Assembly (NCBI GenBank): GCA_012735335.1
Contig: JAAYHO010000230.1
Coordinates: 1-21,604, forward strand
Reading direction: 5' to 3'
Source: Gammaproteobacteria bacterium
GTDB taxonomy: Bacteria; Pseudomonadota; Gammaproteobacteria; Pseudomonadales; Pseudomonadaceae
Length of the DNA: 21,604 bases
Each line of letters begins with the position of its first letter. Positions within the stretch are counted from its first letter, which is position 1. Below the pieces are notes generated by a model, which did no database searches, was not told the origin of the DNA, and saw nothing but the letters and a program-made list of their open reading frames with translations. The position numbers and the translations under genes were made by a program. Shown one piece after another: positions 1-8,544 of the stretch.

Positions 1-1839
1 GCGCCGCGCCACCTCGTTCAGCCCCGTACAATTCACGCCCTGCTGGTGGTGGGGTTGCTGCTGTGTCTGGTCGCCGGCAGCATCCTGGTCGCACACAGCC
101 TGCAGAAAAACGAGCTGCAACGTAACCAGCAGTTGCTGGAACAGGAAACCCGGGAGCTGGCGCGTCAACTGGAAACCCACTTCCGCTATCAGACCGATGC
201 GCTGCAGAGGCTGGCTTCACGCTGGAACCACTATCGCGAGCGGCCAGGCCTCTGGCAGCAGGATGCCGACAGACTGCTGCAGGACTTTGGTCACCTGCAG
301 GCGATCGAATGGCTGGATGAAACTCACCGGGTGCGCTGGATCCGTCCGCCACAGGGCAATGAGGCGGTCGTGGGCTTCCGCTATCCTCCCGGTCATCCCA
401 ACCTGCCTTATCTGCAGCACGCCAGGGACACCGAACAGGCAGTGCTCAGCACGCAGTTCGAGCTGTTGCAGGGTGGCCATGGGCTGGCCTACTCCATTCC
501 CATGCAGTACGCGACCAGCGGCGGCAGAGTGAGGTTCGATGGCTACCTGATCGCCATCTTCCGCGTCGAGCAGTTACTCGACAGCCTGCTGCAGCAGCTG
601 CCCGTGGGGCACATGAGTCTGATACTGGGCAGCAACCAGCAGCCCATCTTCCAACGCAAACGGGCGGACACCCTGGACAGCCTGGAGCCGATCCGCGTCG
701 CGATACAGCTGGGCGGCAACAATACCTTCTTCATCGAAAGCTACCCGACCCGCAGCAGCCACCAGAGCAGCGCCATCCCGTTGATTACCCTGGTCAGCGG
801 CCTGCTCGCCAGCCTGCTGCTGTGCCACGCACTGTGGCTGGCCCTGCTCAACACCCAGCGGCTGAGCGCCATTCAACTGACCAACCGGGTGCTGCAGAGC
901 GAGATCGCCCGGCGGCAGGAGGTGGAGCAGGTGTTGCAGACCAGTCAGTCGCGGCTGCAACTGGTACTGGACATGACCGACTACAGCTACGACGCACTGT
1001 TCATCCTCAATCTGGATCCGTTCGAGGTTGTCTACATGAACCGCACCTGCTGGGCCAGTATCGGCTACAGCGCCGAGCAGCTGAACAATATCATCGCCAT
1101 CAGCCCCGACGACCTGATGCCCGGGGCCAATGCCTGGCTGCAGACCCTGCAACAGCAGGTCAGCCAGGGCGAGAGCGCCATCTACCAGAAACAGGTGCGC
1201 GCCCGCACTGGCAAGCTGGTGCCGCTGGAGATCAGCGTGCGCCCGATGCGGCGCATGGGCCAGAATTATCTGGTGTGTGTCGGACGCAACAACCACCAGC
1301 AGCTGGAAACCACCGCGCAGCTGGAGAGACTCAGCCAGCTGGATGGCCTGACCGGGCTGTACAACCGGCGGTTCTTCGATGCGGCGCTGGCCTCGGAATG
1401 GCGACGTCTGCAACGCCAGCACCTGCCACTGGGCCTGCTGATTATCGATGTGGACTTCTTCAAGCGCTACAACGACACCTTCGGCCATCTGGCCGGTGAT
1501 GATGCCCTGCGCCAGATCAGCCGCGCCCTGCAGCAGCATGTGGGTCGTGAGGGGGAGCGGGTGTGCCGCTATGGCGGCGAGGAATTTGCCGTGCTGCTGC
1601 CCGGCGCCGACCTGCCGCAGTGTTTCAAGGTAGCCCGACTGATCCATGCCGAGGTGGAGCGCATGAATATTCCGCATGTGGTCGAGCCCGAGCGAGTGAC
1701 CATCAGCATCGGCATCGCCTGCGCCATGCCCGGCTGCAACGAGTCATCTGCGGCACTGGTCAGCGCCGCAGATGAAGCCCTGTACGAGGCCAAGCGCAGC
1801 GGACGCAACCGCAGCGCCTGCTCCGAACTGGTGGAGTAA
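1..1839 (+). CDS. Membrane-anchored PAS-GGDEF diguanylate cyclase, 5'-truncated by window edge
   Basis: Predicted to make the second messenger c-di-GMP from two GTP. The frame is open to base 1, so the gene starts upstream; the first in-frame GTG (46) lies inside the first membrane helix and is probably not the real start. Residues numbered from that GTG: a hydrophobic helix near 1-18, a periplasmic sensor region to about 242, a second membrane helix at about 244-268, a coiled linker, a PAS-like domain at about 297-415, and a GGDEF domain at about 425-595. The active-site loop is GGEEF at 510-514, which is normally catalytically competent. The product-inhibition site, usually RxxD, reads R501-E-G-E504, so feedback inhibition may be weakened. 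No known ligand can be assigned to the sensor region. The stop codon abuts the convergent ilvA stop. Confidence 0.9.
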   Translation, partial: APRHLVQPRTIHALLVVGLLLCLVAGSILVAHSLQKNELQRNQQLLEQETRELARQLETHFRYQTDALQRLASRWNHYRERPGLWQQDADRLLQDFGHLQAIEWLDETHRVRWIRPPQGNEAVVGFRYPPGHPNLPYLQHARDTEQAVLSTQFELLQGGHGLAYSIPMQYATSGGRVRFDGYLIAIFRVEQLLDSLLQQLPVGHMSLILGSNQQPIFQRKRADTLDSLEPIRVAIQLGGNNTFFIESYPTRSSHQSSAIPLITLVSGLLASLLLCHALWLALLNTQRLSAIQLTNRVLQSEIARRQEVEQVLQTSQSRLQLVLDMTDYSYDALFILNLDPFEVVYMNRTCWASIGYSAEQLNNIIAISPDDLMPGANAWLQTLQQQVSQGESAIYQKQVRARTGKLVPLEISVRPMRRMGQNYLVCVGRNNHQQLETTAQLERLSQLDGLTGLYNRRFFDAALASEWRRLQRQHLPLGLLIIDVDFFKRYNDTFGHLAGDDALRQISRALQQHVGREGERVCRYGGEEFAVLLPGADLPQCFKVARLIHAEVERMNIPHVVEPERVTISIGIACAMPGCNESSAALVSAADEALYEAKRSGRNRSACSELVE

Positions 1840-3360
1840 TCAGCCCAGATACAGCTGGTAGGCCGGGTTGCTGGTCTCGTCCCAGTAGGGATAGCCGATG
1901 GCATCCAGTGCTTCGGGCACCTTGCTGCGTTCGGCTTCCGGCACCTGCAGGCCGACCACCACGCGGCCATAGTCGGCACCGTGGTTGCGGTAATGGAACA
2001 TGGAGATGTTCCAGCGTCCGCCCAGCTTGTTGAGGAAGTTGAACAGCGCGCCCGGGCGTTCGGGGAATTCGAAGCGGTAGACCACCTCGTCCTCGACCTC
2101 CACCGAGTGACCACCGACCATGTGGCGGATATGCAGCTTGGCCAGCTCGTTGTTGGTCAGGTCCAGTACCGGGAAGTCCTTGTCGATCAACCCGGCCACC
2201 AATGCCTCCCGGGGATCGTTCTCCGGGTGGGTCTGCACGCCGACGAAGATATGCGCCTGGGCATTGTCGTGATAGCGGTAGTTGAACTCGGTGATGGCGC
2301 GCTTGCCGATGGCCTGGCAGAACGCCTTGAAGCTGCCCGGGCGTTCGGGGATGGTCACCGCCAGCAGCGCTTCGCGCTGCTCACCGATCTCCGCCCGCTC
2401 GGCCACATGGCGCAGGCGGTCGAAGTTGATATTGGCACCGGAGTCGATCGCCACGAACACCTTGCCGGTGCAGCCTTCGCGCTCGACGTACTTCTTGATG
2501 CCGGCCACGCCAAGACACCCGGCCGGTTCACAGATCGAGCGGGTATCGTCGTAGATATCCTTGATCGCCGCGCACATCTCGTCGGAGGAGACGGTGATCA
2601 CCTCGTCCACATACTGCTTGCAGATATCGAAGGTGTACTTGCCGATCTGCGCCACCGCCACACCATCGGCGAACTGACCGACCTGGCCCAGGGTCACCCG
2701 CCTGCCACGCTTGAGCGCGGTCTGCAGGCAGTTGGAGTCCCGTGGCTCGACGCCGATCACCTTGATCTCCGGGCGCAGGTATTTCACATAGGCGGCGATA
2801 CCGGCAATCAGGCCGCCGCCGCCGACCGGGACGAAGATGGCATCCAGCTGGCCCTGGTGCTGGCGCAGGATTTCCATGGCCACGGTGCCCTGACCGGCGA
2901 TGGTGTCCGGGTCGTCGTAGGGGTGGATGAACACCAGGCCCTTTTCCTCGACCTGTTTCTGCGCGTAGGCCAGCGCCTCGTCGAAGGCATCACCGTGCAG
3001 CACCACCCGGCCACCCCGGGCGCGTACCGCCTTGACCTTGATCTCGGGGGTGGTTTTCGGCATCACGATAGTGGCCTTGACCCCCATGTGCCGGGCGGCA
3101 AAGGCCAGGCCCTGGGCATGGTTGCCCGCCGAAGCGGCGACCACGCCACTGGCGCGCTGTTCATCGCTCAGCTGTACCAGCTTGTTGTAGGCACCGCGGA
3201 TCTTGAAGGAGAACACCGGCTGCAGGTCTTCGCGCTTGAGCAGCACGGTATTGTCCAGCCGCTCGGAGAGAAAGTTGGCCCGATGGATGGGTGTTTCCAC
3301 CGCCACATCGTAGACCGGGGAACAGAGAATCTTCTTTACGTAGCTTTCCAGAGTAGGCAT
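1840..3360 (-). CDS. ilvA: Threonine ammonia-lyase, biosynthetic (threonine deaminase)
   Basis: PLP-dependent conversion of L-threonine to 2-oxobutanoate and ammonia, the committed step of isoleucine synthesis in the cytosol. The 506-residue product has the PLP lysine K53 in the SFKIRGA motif, the substrate loop SAGNHAQG, the phosphate-binding glycine run GGGGLIAG, and two C-terminal ACT-like regulatory domains (about 320-410 and 415-505), the standard layout of the isoleucine-inhibited biosynthetic enzyme. The ATG at 3360 (MPTLESYVKK) was chosen because Pseudomonas IlvA proteins begin at this point and are about 504 residues long; an upstream in-frame ATG at 3411 would add 17 unrelated residues. 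No strong Shine-Dalgarno sequence is visible. The gene is divergent from rpiA, as I recall for P. aeruginosa, and its stop abuts the diguanylate cyclase stop with no spacer. Confidence 0.95.
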   Translation of the reverse strand: MPTLESYVKKILCSPVYDVAVETPIHRANFLSERLDNTVLLKREDLQPVFSFKIRGAYNKLVQLSDEQRASGVVAASAGNHAQGLAFAARHMGVKATIVMPKTTPEIKVKAVRARGGRVVLHGDAFDEALAYAQKQVEEKGLVFIHPYDDPDTIAGQGTVAMEILRQHQGQLDAIFVPVGGGGLIAGIAAYVKYLRPEIKVIGVEPRDSNCLQTALKRGRRVTLGQVGQFADGVAVAQIGKYTFDICKQYVDEVITVSSDEMCAAIKDIYDDTRSICEPAGCLGVAGIKKYVEREGCTGKVFVAIDSGANINFDRLRHVAERAEIGEQREALLAVTIPERPGSFKAFCQAIGKRAITEFNYRYHDNAQAHIFVGVQTHPENDPREALVAGLIDKDFPVLDLTNNELAKLHIRHMVGGHSVEVEDEVVYRFEFPERPGALFNFLNKLGGRWNISMFHYRNHGADYGRVVVGLQVPEAERSKVPEALDAIGYPYWDETSNPAYQLYLG

Positions 3361-3442
3361 CAGGTTTTCGGCTTGGTGATATAAAACCGCCAGTCTAAAC
3401 GAATCAGCCATGCTCCGACTACACGGTGCCCCCTCCGGGCCG

Positions 3443-3448
3443 TATAAT
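3443..3448 (+). promoter_or_regulatory. Consensus -10 box for rpiA
   Basis: A perfect TATAAT lies 43 bases before the rpiA ATG in the divergent ilvA-rpiA gap. The hexamer 17 bases upstream (TACACG, 3420-3425) is only a weak -35 match, so activity may rely on the strong -10. No equally clear promoter facing ilvA was found. Confidence 0.5.
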
Positions 3449-3491
3449 CGCCGCTTTGTTCACCCGTGCATCGACAACAGAGGTAACCGGC

Positions 3492-4172
3492 ATGACCCAG
3501 GACGAACTCAAGCGGGCAGTTGCCCAGGCCGCAGTGGATATTCTGCTGCCGCAACTGGAAGACCGGAGCGTCATCGGCGTCGGCACCGGCTCCACCGCCA
3601 ACCATTTCATTGATGCTCTGGCCAGACACAAGGGCAACTTCGATGGTGCGGTCGCCAGCTCCGAGGCCACCGCCGAACGCCTGAAGCAGCACGGCATTCC
3701 GGTCTACGACCTGAACAGCGTGGCCGGACTGGATTTCTATGTGGATGGTGCCGATGAGGCCAACCGGCACCTGGAGCTGATCAAGGGCGGCGGCGCGGCC
3801 CTGACCCGGGAAAAGATCGTCGCGGCGGTAGCCCGCACCTTCATCTGCATTGCCGATGAGAGCAAGCTGGTGTCCACCCTCGGCGAGTTTCCGCTGCCGG
3901 TGGAGGTCATTCCCATGGCCCGCAGCCATGTCGCCCGGGAGATCGTCAAGCTCGGCGGCGACCCGGTGTACCGCCACGGCGTGGTCACCGATAACGGCAA
4001 CGTGATTCTCGATGTGCACAACATGCAGATCCACGACCCGCGCGGGCTGGAAGAACAGCTCAACGCCATTGTCGGGGTAGTCTGCAACGGCCTGTTCGCC
4101 GCCCGCCCGGCGGATATCCTGCTGCTCGGCACCCCCGCAGGCGTAACCCGGATGGAGCGCAACGCAGGCTGA
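3492..4172 (+). CDS. rpiA: Ribose-5-phosphate isomerase A
   Basis: Interconverts ribose 5-phosphate and ribulose 5-phosphate in the non-oxidative pentose phosphate pathway. The 226-residue protein matches the usual RpiA length and carries the phosphate-binding loop GVGTGST (about 29-35), the SSEAT motif, the catalytic segment DGADEAN (85-91, with D81 just before it), and [11 protein letters not shown] (98-108) with the catalytic glutamate E107. The ATG at 3492 was chosen because AGAGGT lies at good spacing upstream and the protein then begins MTQDELK, as in Pseudomonas RpiA; the longer frame from 3426 would run through the promoter. It is divergent from ilvA and convergent with rlmI. Confidence 0.95.
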   Translation: MTQDELKRAVAQAAVDILLPQLEDRSVIGVGTGSTANHFIDALARHKGNFDGAVASSEATAERLKQHGIPVYDLNSVAGLDFYVDGADEANRHLELIKGGGAALTREKIVAAVARTFICIADESKLVSTLGEFPLPVEVIPMARSHVAREIVKLGGDPVYRHGVVTDNGNVILDVHNMQIHDPRGLEEQLNAIVGVVCNGLFAARPADILLLGTPAGVTRMERNAG

Positions 4173-4183
4173 CAGGGCTGGAG

Positions 4184-4203
4184 TGCCGGGTTCCATCCCG
4201 GCA
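4184..4203. terminator. Hairpin between convergent rpiA and rlmI
   Basis: A perfect 7-bp stem (TGCCGGG / CCCGGCA) with a 6-base loop sits in the 50-bp gap between the two 3' ends. The arms could extend through GGAG/CTCC with a bulge. There is no T-tract on either side, so it is not a classical intrinsic terminator; a bidirectional transcript-end or processing hairpin is the likeliest role. Confidence 0.35.
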
Positions 4204-4222
4204 ATGCTCCACGCCCCATCTG

Positions 4223-5416
4223 TCAGACCGGCAGTACTCGGCAGAACAGGGCCTTGATATAGCTGGTCTCAGCGATCGCCGGATGCACCGGATGATCGGG
4301 CCCCTGAAAACCGCGTTCGGTAATCAGCAGGTTGCGGTCCAGATGGCGGCTGGCCGCCAGCAGAATATCGCGCAGGTTGTTCTCGGCCAGGTGCATGGAG
4401 CAGGAAGCCGAGACCAGAACGCCATCGCGATTGAGCAGACGCATGGCCTGTTCGTTCAGACGGCGGTAGGCGTTCTCGCCGTTGCGGGTATCCTTGCGCT
4501 TCTTGATGAAAGCTGGTGGATCGGCAATCACCACGTCGAACTTCTCGCCGGCCTCCTTGAGCTCGCGCAGCGCAGCCATGACGTCACCTTCCACCACGGT
4601 CATCTTCTCCGCTACACCGTTGAGCGCAGCGTTGTGTTCGACCAGGTCCAGCGCGGCTGCTGAACTGTCGACACACATTACCTCGCTGGCCCCGAAGGCT
4701 GCGGCCTGTACGCCCCAACCGCCGATATAACTGTACAGATCCAGCACCCGCTTGCCCGCAACGTAGGGTGCCAGGCGGGCACGGTTCATGCGGTGGTCGT
4801 AGAACCAGCCGGTCTTCTGCCCGTTGTGTACCGGCGCTTCGAAGCGCACACCGTTCTCTTCCAGCGCCACTCGCTCGGGCACCTCGCCGTGTGCGACTTC
4901 AACATAGGCATCGAGCTGTTCCGCCTTGCGCGCGGCACCATCATTCTTGAGCAGAATACCCGCAGGTTTGAGTACCTGCACCAGCGCTTCCACTACCTGA
5001 TCACGGACCCGTTCCATGCCCGGGGTGGTGATCTGTACCACCAGGTAGTCGGCAAAGCGATCCACCACCAGCCCGGGGAGCAGATCAGACTCGCCATACA
5101 CCAGTCGGTAGCAGGGCTTGTCGAACAACTGCTCGCGCAGGCTCAGGGCAATCTTGATGCGGTGCACCAGCAGCGATTTGTCCAGCCCGTGTTTGCTATC
5201 ACGGCTGTGCAGGCGGGCACAGATCAGATTGTCCGGGCTGACGGTGACCAGCCCCATGGGTTTGCCGGAGGCGTTCAACAGTTGCGCTTCCTGCCCGGCC
5301 TGCAGTGCAGTCAGCGGGGTCTGGACGGTGTCGACTTCGTTGCTGAACACCCACAGGTGGCCGCCCTTGAGGCGACGATCACAGTTGGTCTTGAGGCGCA
5401 GGATGGGCAGATTCAT
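4223..5416 (-). CDS. rlmI: Class I SAM-dependent 23S rRNA (cytosine-C5)-methyltransferase, RlmI-like
   Basis: Predicted to methylate C1962 of 23S rRNA at carbon 5 using S-adenosylmethionine. The 397-residue protein has an N-terminal PUA-type RNA-binding domain (about 1-80, beginning MNLPILRLK), then a Rossmann methyltransferase domain. The SAM-binding motif is DLYSYIGGWG, the acidic ribose-binding region is CVDSS, the active-site motif is ADPPAF, and a catalytic cysteine C339 lies in SASCSMHL, as expected for RNA m5C enzymes. The ATG at 5416 has AGGAG at 5423-5427 in front of it. The length matches E. coli RlmI (about 396). mgtE lies 86 bases upstream on the same strand, and a TATACT -10-like box at 5460-5465 suggests its own promoter. 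The exact target base is inferred from family membership. Confidence 0.9.
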   Translation of the reverse strand: MNLPILRLKTNCDRRLKGGHLWVFSNEVDTVQTPLTALQAGQEAQLLNASGKPMGLVTVSPDNLICARLHSRDSKHGLDKSLLVHRIKIALSLREQLFDKPCYRLVYGESDLLPGLVVDRFADYLVVQITTPGMERVRDQVVEALVQVLKPAGILLKNDGAARKAEQLDAYVEVAHGEVPERVALEENGVRFEAPVHNGQKTGWFYDHRMNRARLAPYVAGKRVLDLYSYIGGWGVQAAAFGASEVMCVDSSAAALDLVEHNAALNGVAEKMTVVEGDVMAALRELKEAGEKFDVVIADPPAFIKKRKDTRNGENAYRRLNEQAMRLLNRDGVLVSASCSMHLAENNLRDILLAASRHLDRNLLITERGFQGPDHPVHPAIAETSYIKALFCRVLPV

Positions 5417-5459
5417 GGTCGACTCCTGGGTGAGGCGGGGGATGGCAGATCGGGGCGGC

Positions 5460-5465
5460 AGTATA
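5460..5465 (-). promoter_or_regulatory. Possible -10 box for rlmI
   Basis: On the minus strand this reads TATACT, five of six consensus bases, 44 bases upstream of the rlmI ATG in the gap after mgtE. No good -35 is seen at normal spacing, so this is tentative. Confidence 0.3.
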
Positions 5466-5502
5466 GCGGGAAGGCCTGGTTGCGTCGCGCCGACCCTCCA
5501 TG

Positions 5503-7125
5503 TCAGATAAGAAACACCGTGGCCAGACCGAGGAAGGAGGAGAAACCGACCACGTCGGTGACCGCCATCAACACCATGCTGCCGGCCAGTGCCGGGTCAA
5601 TGCCGAAGCGGCGCAGGACCAGCGGGATCAGCAGGCCGGCCAGTACCGCGCAGACCAGATTGATCAGGATCGCCAGACCTATCACCCAGCCGATGCCCAG
5701 ATCGCCGAACCAGAAGATCGCCACAGCGGCCACCAGGATCGCCCAGAGGATGCCGTTGAGCGAGCCGATGCCCAGCTCCTTGCCGAGCAGCACCTTGAGG
5801 TTACCGGTATCCACCTGACCAAGGGCCAGACCGCGGATGACCAGGGTCAGAGTCTGACTGCCGGCGATGCCGCCCATGCTGGCGACCACCGGCATCAGCA
5901 CCGCCAGCGCCACGATCTGCTCCAGCGCACCCTGGAACTGGCCGATCACCGAGGCAGCGAGGAAGGCAGTGATCAGATTGAAGCCCAGCCAGACGGAGCG
6001 GCGGCGGGTACTGGTGAGAATGGGCGCGAACATGTCCGCCTCATCGTCCAGACCGGCCATGCCCATGATGGCGCGCTCGGAGTCGTCACGGATGCTGTCC
6101 ATCACGTCGTCCACGGTGATGCGCCCGAGCAGGATACCCTCTTCGCTGACCACCGCAGCCGAGAGCATGTCCAGATGTTCGAACTGGCGGGCCACGTCCT
6201 GACTGCTCATGAGTACGTCCAGTGGCTTGAAGTCGGCGTCCATCACGTCCAGCACCAACTCATCGGCCATGCTGGTGACCAGCCGGCTCAGACGCAATAC
6301 ACCCTGATAGCGGTTTTCCCGGTCGACCACCATGAGCTTGTCGGTATGGTCGGGCAGGTCTTCGAGCAGGCGCAGGTAACGCAGGATCGAGCCGACCTTG
6401 ACGTCGGCGCGCACCGAGATGTGGTCAGTGTTCATCAGACCACCGGCCGAGTCCTCGGGGTAGGACAGCATATCGGCCAGTTGCTGGCGCTTTTCCACAT
6501 CCATGGACAGCAGCAGCTGGCGGCCGGGGCCGAAGGGCAGCGCCTGGATCAGGTCGACCAGGTCGTCGAGGTCGAGTGCGCCTGCGGCTTCCAGCAGTTC
6601 GGCGTCGGACAGTTCCAGCGCCAGACTGGCGGCGACTTCTTCACGCAGGTGGACGAGGATCTGGCCGATGCGCAGGCTGTCCAGTCGCGACCAGATGCTG
6701 CTGCGCTCGCCCTGCGGCAATGATTCCAGCAGGCCGGCGGCCTGGGACGGGTGCAGACGGGCGAAGATCTTCAGCGCGCGTTTGAACTTGCCTGCTTCCA
6801 GCGCCTCACGTACTACAGCGATGGGGCTGACTTCAGACTCGTCATCGTCATCCAGCTCGCCATCGAACAGGTTGTCGTCACTGTTGATCTGCAGCTGTTC
6901 GGCCAGGTCGTCGGGCAGCAGGGCGAGGATGTCCGGCTCTTCCAGGTCGCCGATCTGGTCCCAGACGACCTGGCGCTGCTCTTCATCGAGGCTTTCCAGC
7001 AGCTCGGCGGTTTCCGCGGGCGTCAGTTCGCGCAGGATTCTACGCACGCGCTTGAGCTTGCCCTTGGCCAGCGCTTCGGTGATGGATTCCTGGGTTTCGA
7101 CAACGTCAGGTGTTTCGTCAGTCAT
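5503..7125 (-). CDS. mgtE: Magnesium transporter, MgtE family, with duplicated N-terminal repeat
   Basis: An inner-membrane Mg2+ channel/transporter whose cytosolic domains gate the pore according to internal Mg2+. In order: an extra helical repeat (residues 17-78), an acidic linker (about 88-100), the usual MgtE N-domain beginning with a second copy of the repeat (107-168), a tandem CBS pair (about 230-355), and about five membrane helices (about 370-540) ending in the conserved TDVVGFSSFLG region. At 540 residues it is longer than common MgtE proteins (about 450-480); the excess matches the extra repeat. The two repeats share 24 of 62 residues by hand alignment. The ATG at 7125 has only a weak GGA-type ribosome-binding site. 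Downstream of a HAD phosphatase and upstream of rlmI; no functional link is evident. Confidence 0.9.
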   Translation of the reverse strand: MTDETPDVVETQESITEALAKGKLKRVRRILRELTPAETAELLESLDEEQRQVVWDQIGDLEEPDILALLPDDLAEQLQINSDDNLFDGELDDDDESEVSPIAVVREALEAGKFKRALKIFARLHPSQAAGLLESLPQGERSSIWSRLDSLRIGQILVHLREEVAASLALELSDAELLEAAGALDLDDLVDLIQALPFGPGRQLLLSMDVEKRQQLADMLSYPEDSAGGLMNTDHISVRADVKVGSILRYLRLLEDLPDHTDKLMVVDRENRYQGVLRLSRLVTSMADELVLDVMDADFKPLDVLMSSQDVARQFEHLDMLSAAVVSEEGILLGRITVDDVMDSIRDDSERAIMGMAGLDDEADMFAPILTSTRRRSVWLGFNLITAFLAASVIGQFQGALEQIVALAVLMPVVASMGGIAGSQTLTLVIRGLALGQVDTGNLKVLLGKELGIGSLNGILWAILVAAVAIFWFGDLGIGWVIGLAILINLVCAVLAGLLIPLVLRRFGIDPALAGSMVLMAVTDVVGFSSFLGLATVFLI

Positions 7126-7258
7126 GGCGTGTTTCCGTCAGGCGGTGGATCGGTGGACGCACGACCAGGCGCATGGGTTACATGGGCGCAGCGGCAAGCC
7201 TGTCTAAAATACCACATCGAGGCGCAAACCGGCTCGGCAAAGCGCGCCAGCGCCCAGC

Positions 7259-7915
7259 TCAGTCGCGCAGACTGATCACCGGCCAGCCGTGCTCCTCGGC
7301 ATGGGCACGCAGCACATCGTCCGGGTCCACCGCCACCGGGTTATCGACCAGCGACAACAGCGGCAGATCATTGCGCGAGTCGCTGTAGAAATACGCCCCC
7401 TGCAGATCATGCCCGGTCTCCTCCAGCCAGCGCTGCAGCCGGGTGATCTTGCCCTCGCGGAAGCAGGGGATATCGCAGCCGCGCCCGGTGTACTGCCCGT
7501 CCACCTCTTCGCACTCGGAGGCCAGCATGATATCGATGCCATAACGCTTGCCGATCGGCCCGGCAACAAAGCGGTTGGTCGCGGTAATGATCATGGTGAG
7601 ATCCCCGGCCTGCTCGTGCCGGGCGATCAGCTCGAAGGCCTTCGGCAGAATGAACGGCTCGACCTTCTCCTGCATGAACTGCAGATGCCATTGCTCCAGC
7701 TGCTCACGACTGTGCTGGCCCAGCGGCTCCAGACAGAAATTCAGGTACTCGTTGACGTCCAGCTTGCCATCCAGATAATCGTTGAAGAACTGGGTGTTAC
7801 GTGTGCCGTAGGTCGCCGGGTCGACAATATTGTGCGCCACGGCAAATTCCCCCCAGGCGTTATCACTGTCGGTGCCCAGCAGGGTGTTGTCGAGGTCGAA
7901 GATGGCAAGTGCCAC
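7259..7915 (-). CDS. HAD superfamily subfamily IB phosphatase (phosphoserine phosphatase-like)
   Basis: A small-molecule phosphomonoesterase of the haloacid dehalogenase fold; the substrate is not evident. The 218-residue protein shows HAD motif I at its very start (FDLDNTLL, nucleophile D7 and acid D9), a helical cap insertion, motif II threonine in ITATNR, and motif III SDSRNDLPLL. This is the SerB-like IB class, which includes phosphoserine, histidinol-phosphate and related phosphatases. The GTG start at 7915 is supported by AGGAG at 7922-7926 with a 6-base spacer and by placement of motif I at residue 6; the longer frame to 8029 would run through the divergent promoter region. It is divergent from rppH, a pairing I recall in P. 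aeruginosa. Confidence 0.85.
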   Translation of the reverse strand: MALAIFDLDNTLLGTDSDNAWGEFAVAHNIVDPATYGTRNTQFFNDYLDGKLDVNEYLNFCLEPLGQHSREQLEQWHLQFMQEKVEPFILPKAFELIARHEQAGDLTMIITATNRFVAGPIGKRYGIDIMLASECEEVDGQYTGRGCDIPCFREGKITRLQRWLEETGHDLQGAYFYSDSRNDLPLLSLVDNPVAVDPDDVLRAHAEEHGWPVISLRD

Positions 7916-8058
7916 GGGATACTCCTGTGAATACGCAATTAAAGGCCGTAAGGATAATTCAGCCGACGGATAAATGCTCGATAGCGACATATTAATGCAA
8001 TTGCTGGCGCGCGCGTCTTTGTGGAACAATGCAGTGGAACTCTGATAAGGATATGGCA
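7916..8058. promoter_or_regulatory. Divergent promoter region between HAD phosphatase and rppH
   Basis: A 143-bp, locally AT-richer gap between two divergent starts. Towards rppH, TTGCTG (8001-8006) and AACAAT (8025-8030) are spaced by 18 bases and could form a weak sigma70 promoter. Towards the phosphatase no convincing pair is seen, although the ribosome-binding site is clear. No operator palindrome was recognised. Confidence 0.35.
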
Positions 8059-8544
8059 GTGATCGACTCCGACGGCTTTCGTCCCAATGTAGGCATCATC
8101 CTGACCAACGGGTCGGGGCAGGTGCTGTGGGCCAGGCGTATCGGTCAGGATGCCTGGCAATTTCCCCAGGGCGGCATACGGCGCGATGAAGAGCCGGAGC
8201 AGGCCCTGTACCGTGAACTCCATGAAGAAGTCGGGCTGCTGCCCGGGGACGTCGAGATCCTCGGCTGCACCCGTGGCTGGCTGCGTTACCGTCTGCCCCA
8301 GCGGCTGATCCGCAGCCACTCGCAACCGGTATGCGTCGGCCAGAAGCAGAAGTGGTTCCTGCTGCGCCTGACCTGTGAAGATGAACGCGTGTGCATGACC
8401 CGCACCGCCAAGCCGGAATTCGACGGCTGGCGCTGGGTCAGCTACTGGTATCCATTGGGTCAGGTGGTGGCCTTCAAACGGGATGTCTACCGCCGGGCGA
8501 TGAAGGAACTGGCACCGCGTCTGCCGCTGGATGAGTTCAGCTGA
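8059..8544 (+). CDS. rppH: RNA pyrophosphohydrolase (Nudix)
   Basis: Removes pyrophosphate from the 5' end of primary transcripts, initiating 5'-end-dependent mRNA decay with RNase E. The protein begins [12 protein letters not shown] and carries the Nudix box GGIRRDE...RELHEEVGL, followed by conserved RppH blocks such as [15 protein letters not shown] and [19 protein letters not shown]. The GTG at 8059 gives 161 residues, close to the 159 of P. aeruginosa NudH, and puts AAGG (8047-8050) 8 bases upstream; the in-frame ATG at 8053 would be only 2 bases from that AAGG, and the ATG at 8029 lies before it. The stop overlaps the ptsP start by one base (TGATG), indicating coupled translation in a two-gene operon. 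Confidence 0.95.
   Translation: MIDSDGFRPNVGIILTNGSGQVLWARRIGQDAWQFPQGGIRRDEEPEQALYRELHEEVGLLPGDVEILGCTRGWLRYRLPQRLIRSHSQPVCVGQKQKWFLLRLTCEDERVCMTRTAKPEFDGWRWVSYWYPLGQVVAFKRDVYRRAMKELAPRLPLDEFS

Noticed and set aside
1981..3384. A 467-codon open frame on the plus strand opposite ilvA
   Set aside because: It is antisense to a clear ilvA, has low-complexity His/Asp/Gly-rich composition typical of GC-rich shadow frames, no ribosome-binding site and no recognisable domain.
5500..6723. A 407-codon plus-strand frame opposite mgtE
   Set aside because: Composition (His, Gln, Asp rich) is that of an antisense frame; mgtE on the other strand has intact domains over the whole interval.
7126..7258. Search for an Mg2+-responsive riboswitch or leader before mgtE
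   Set aside because: The 133-bp gap shows no M-box-like architecture or strong conserved stem pattern that I could recognise.
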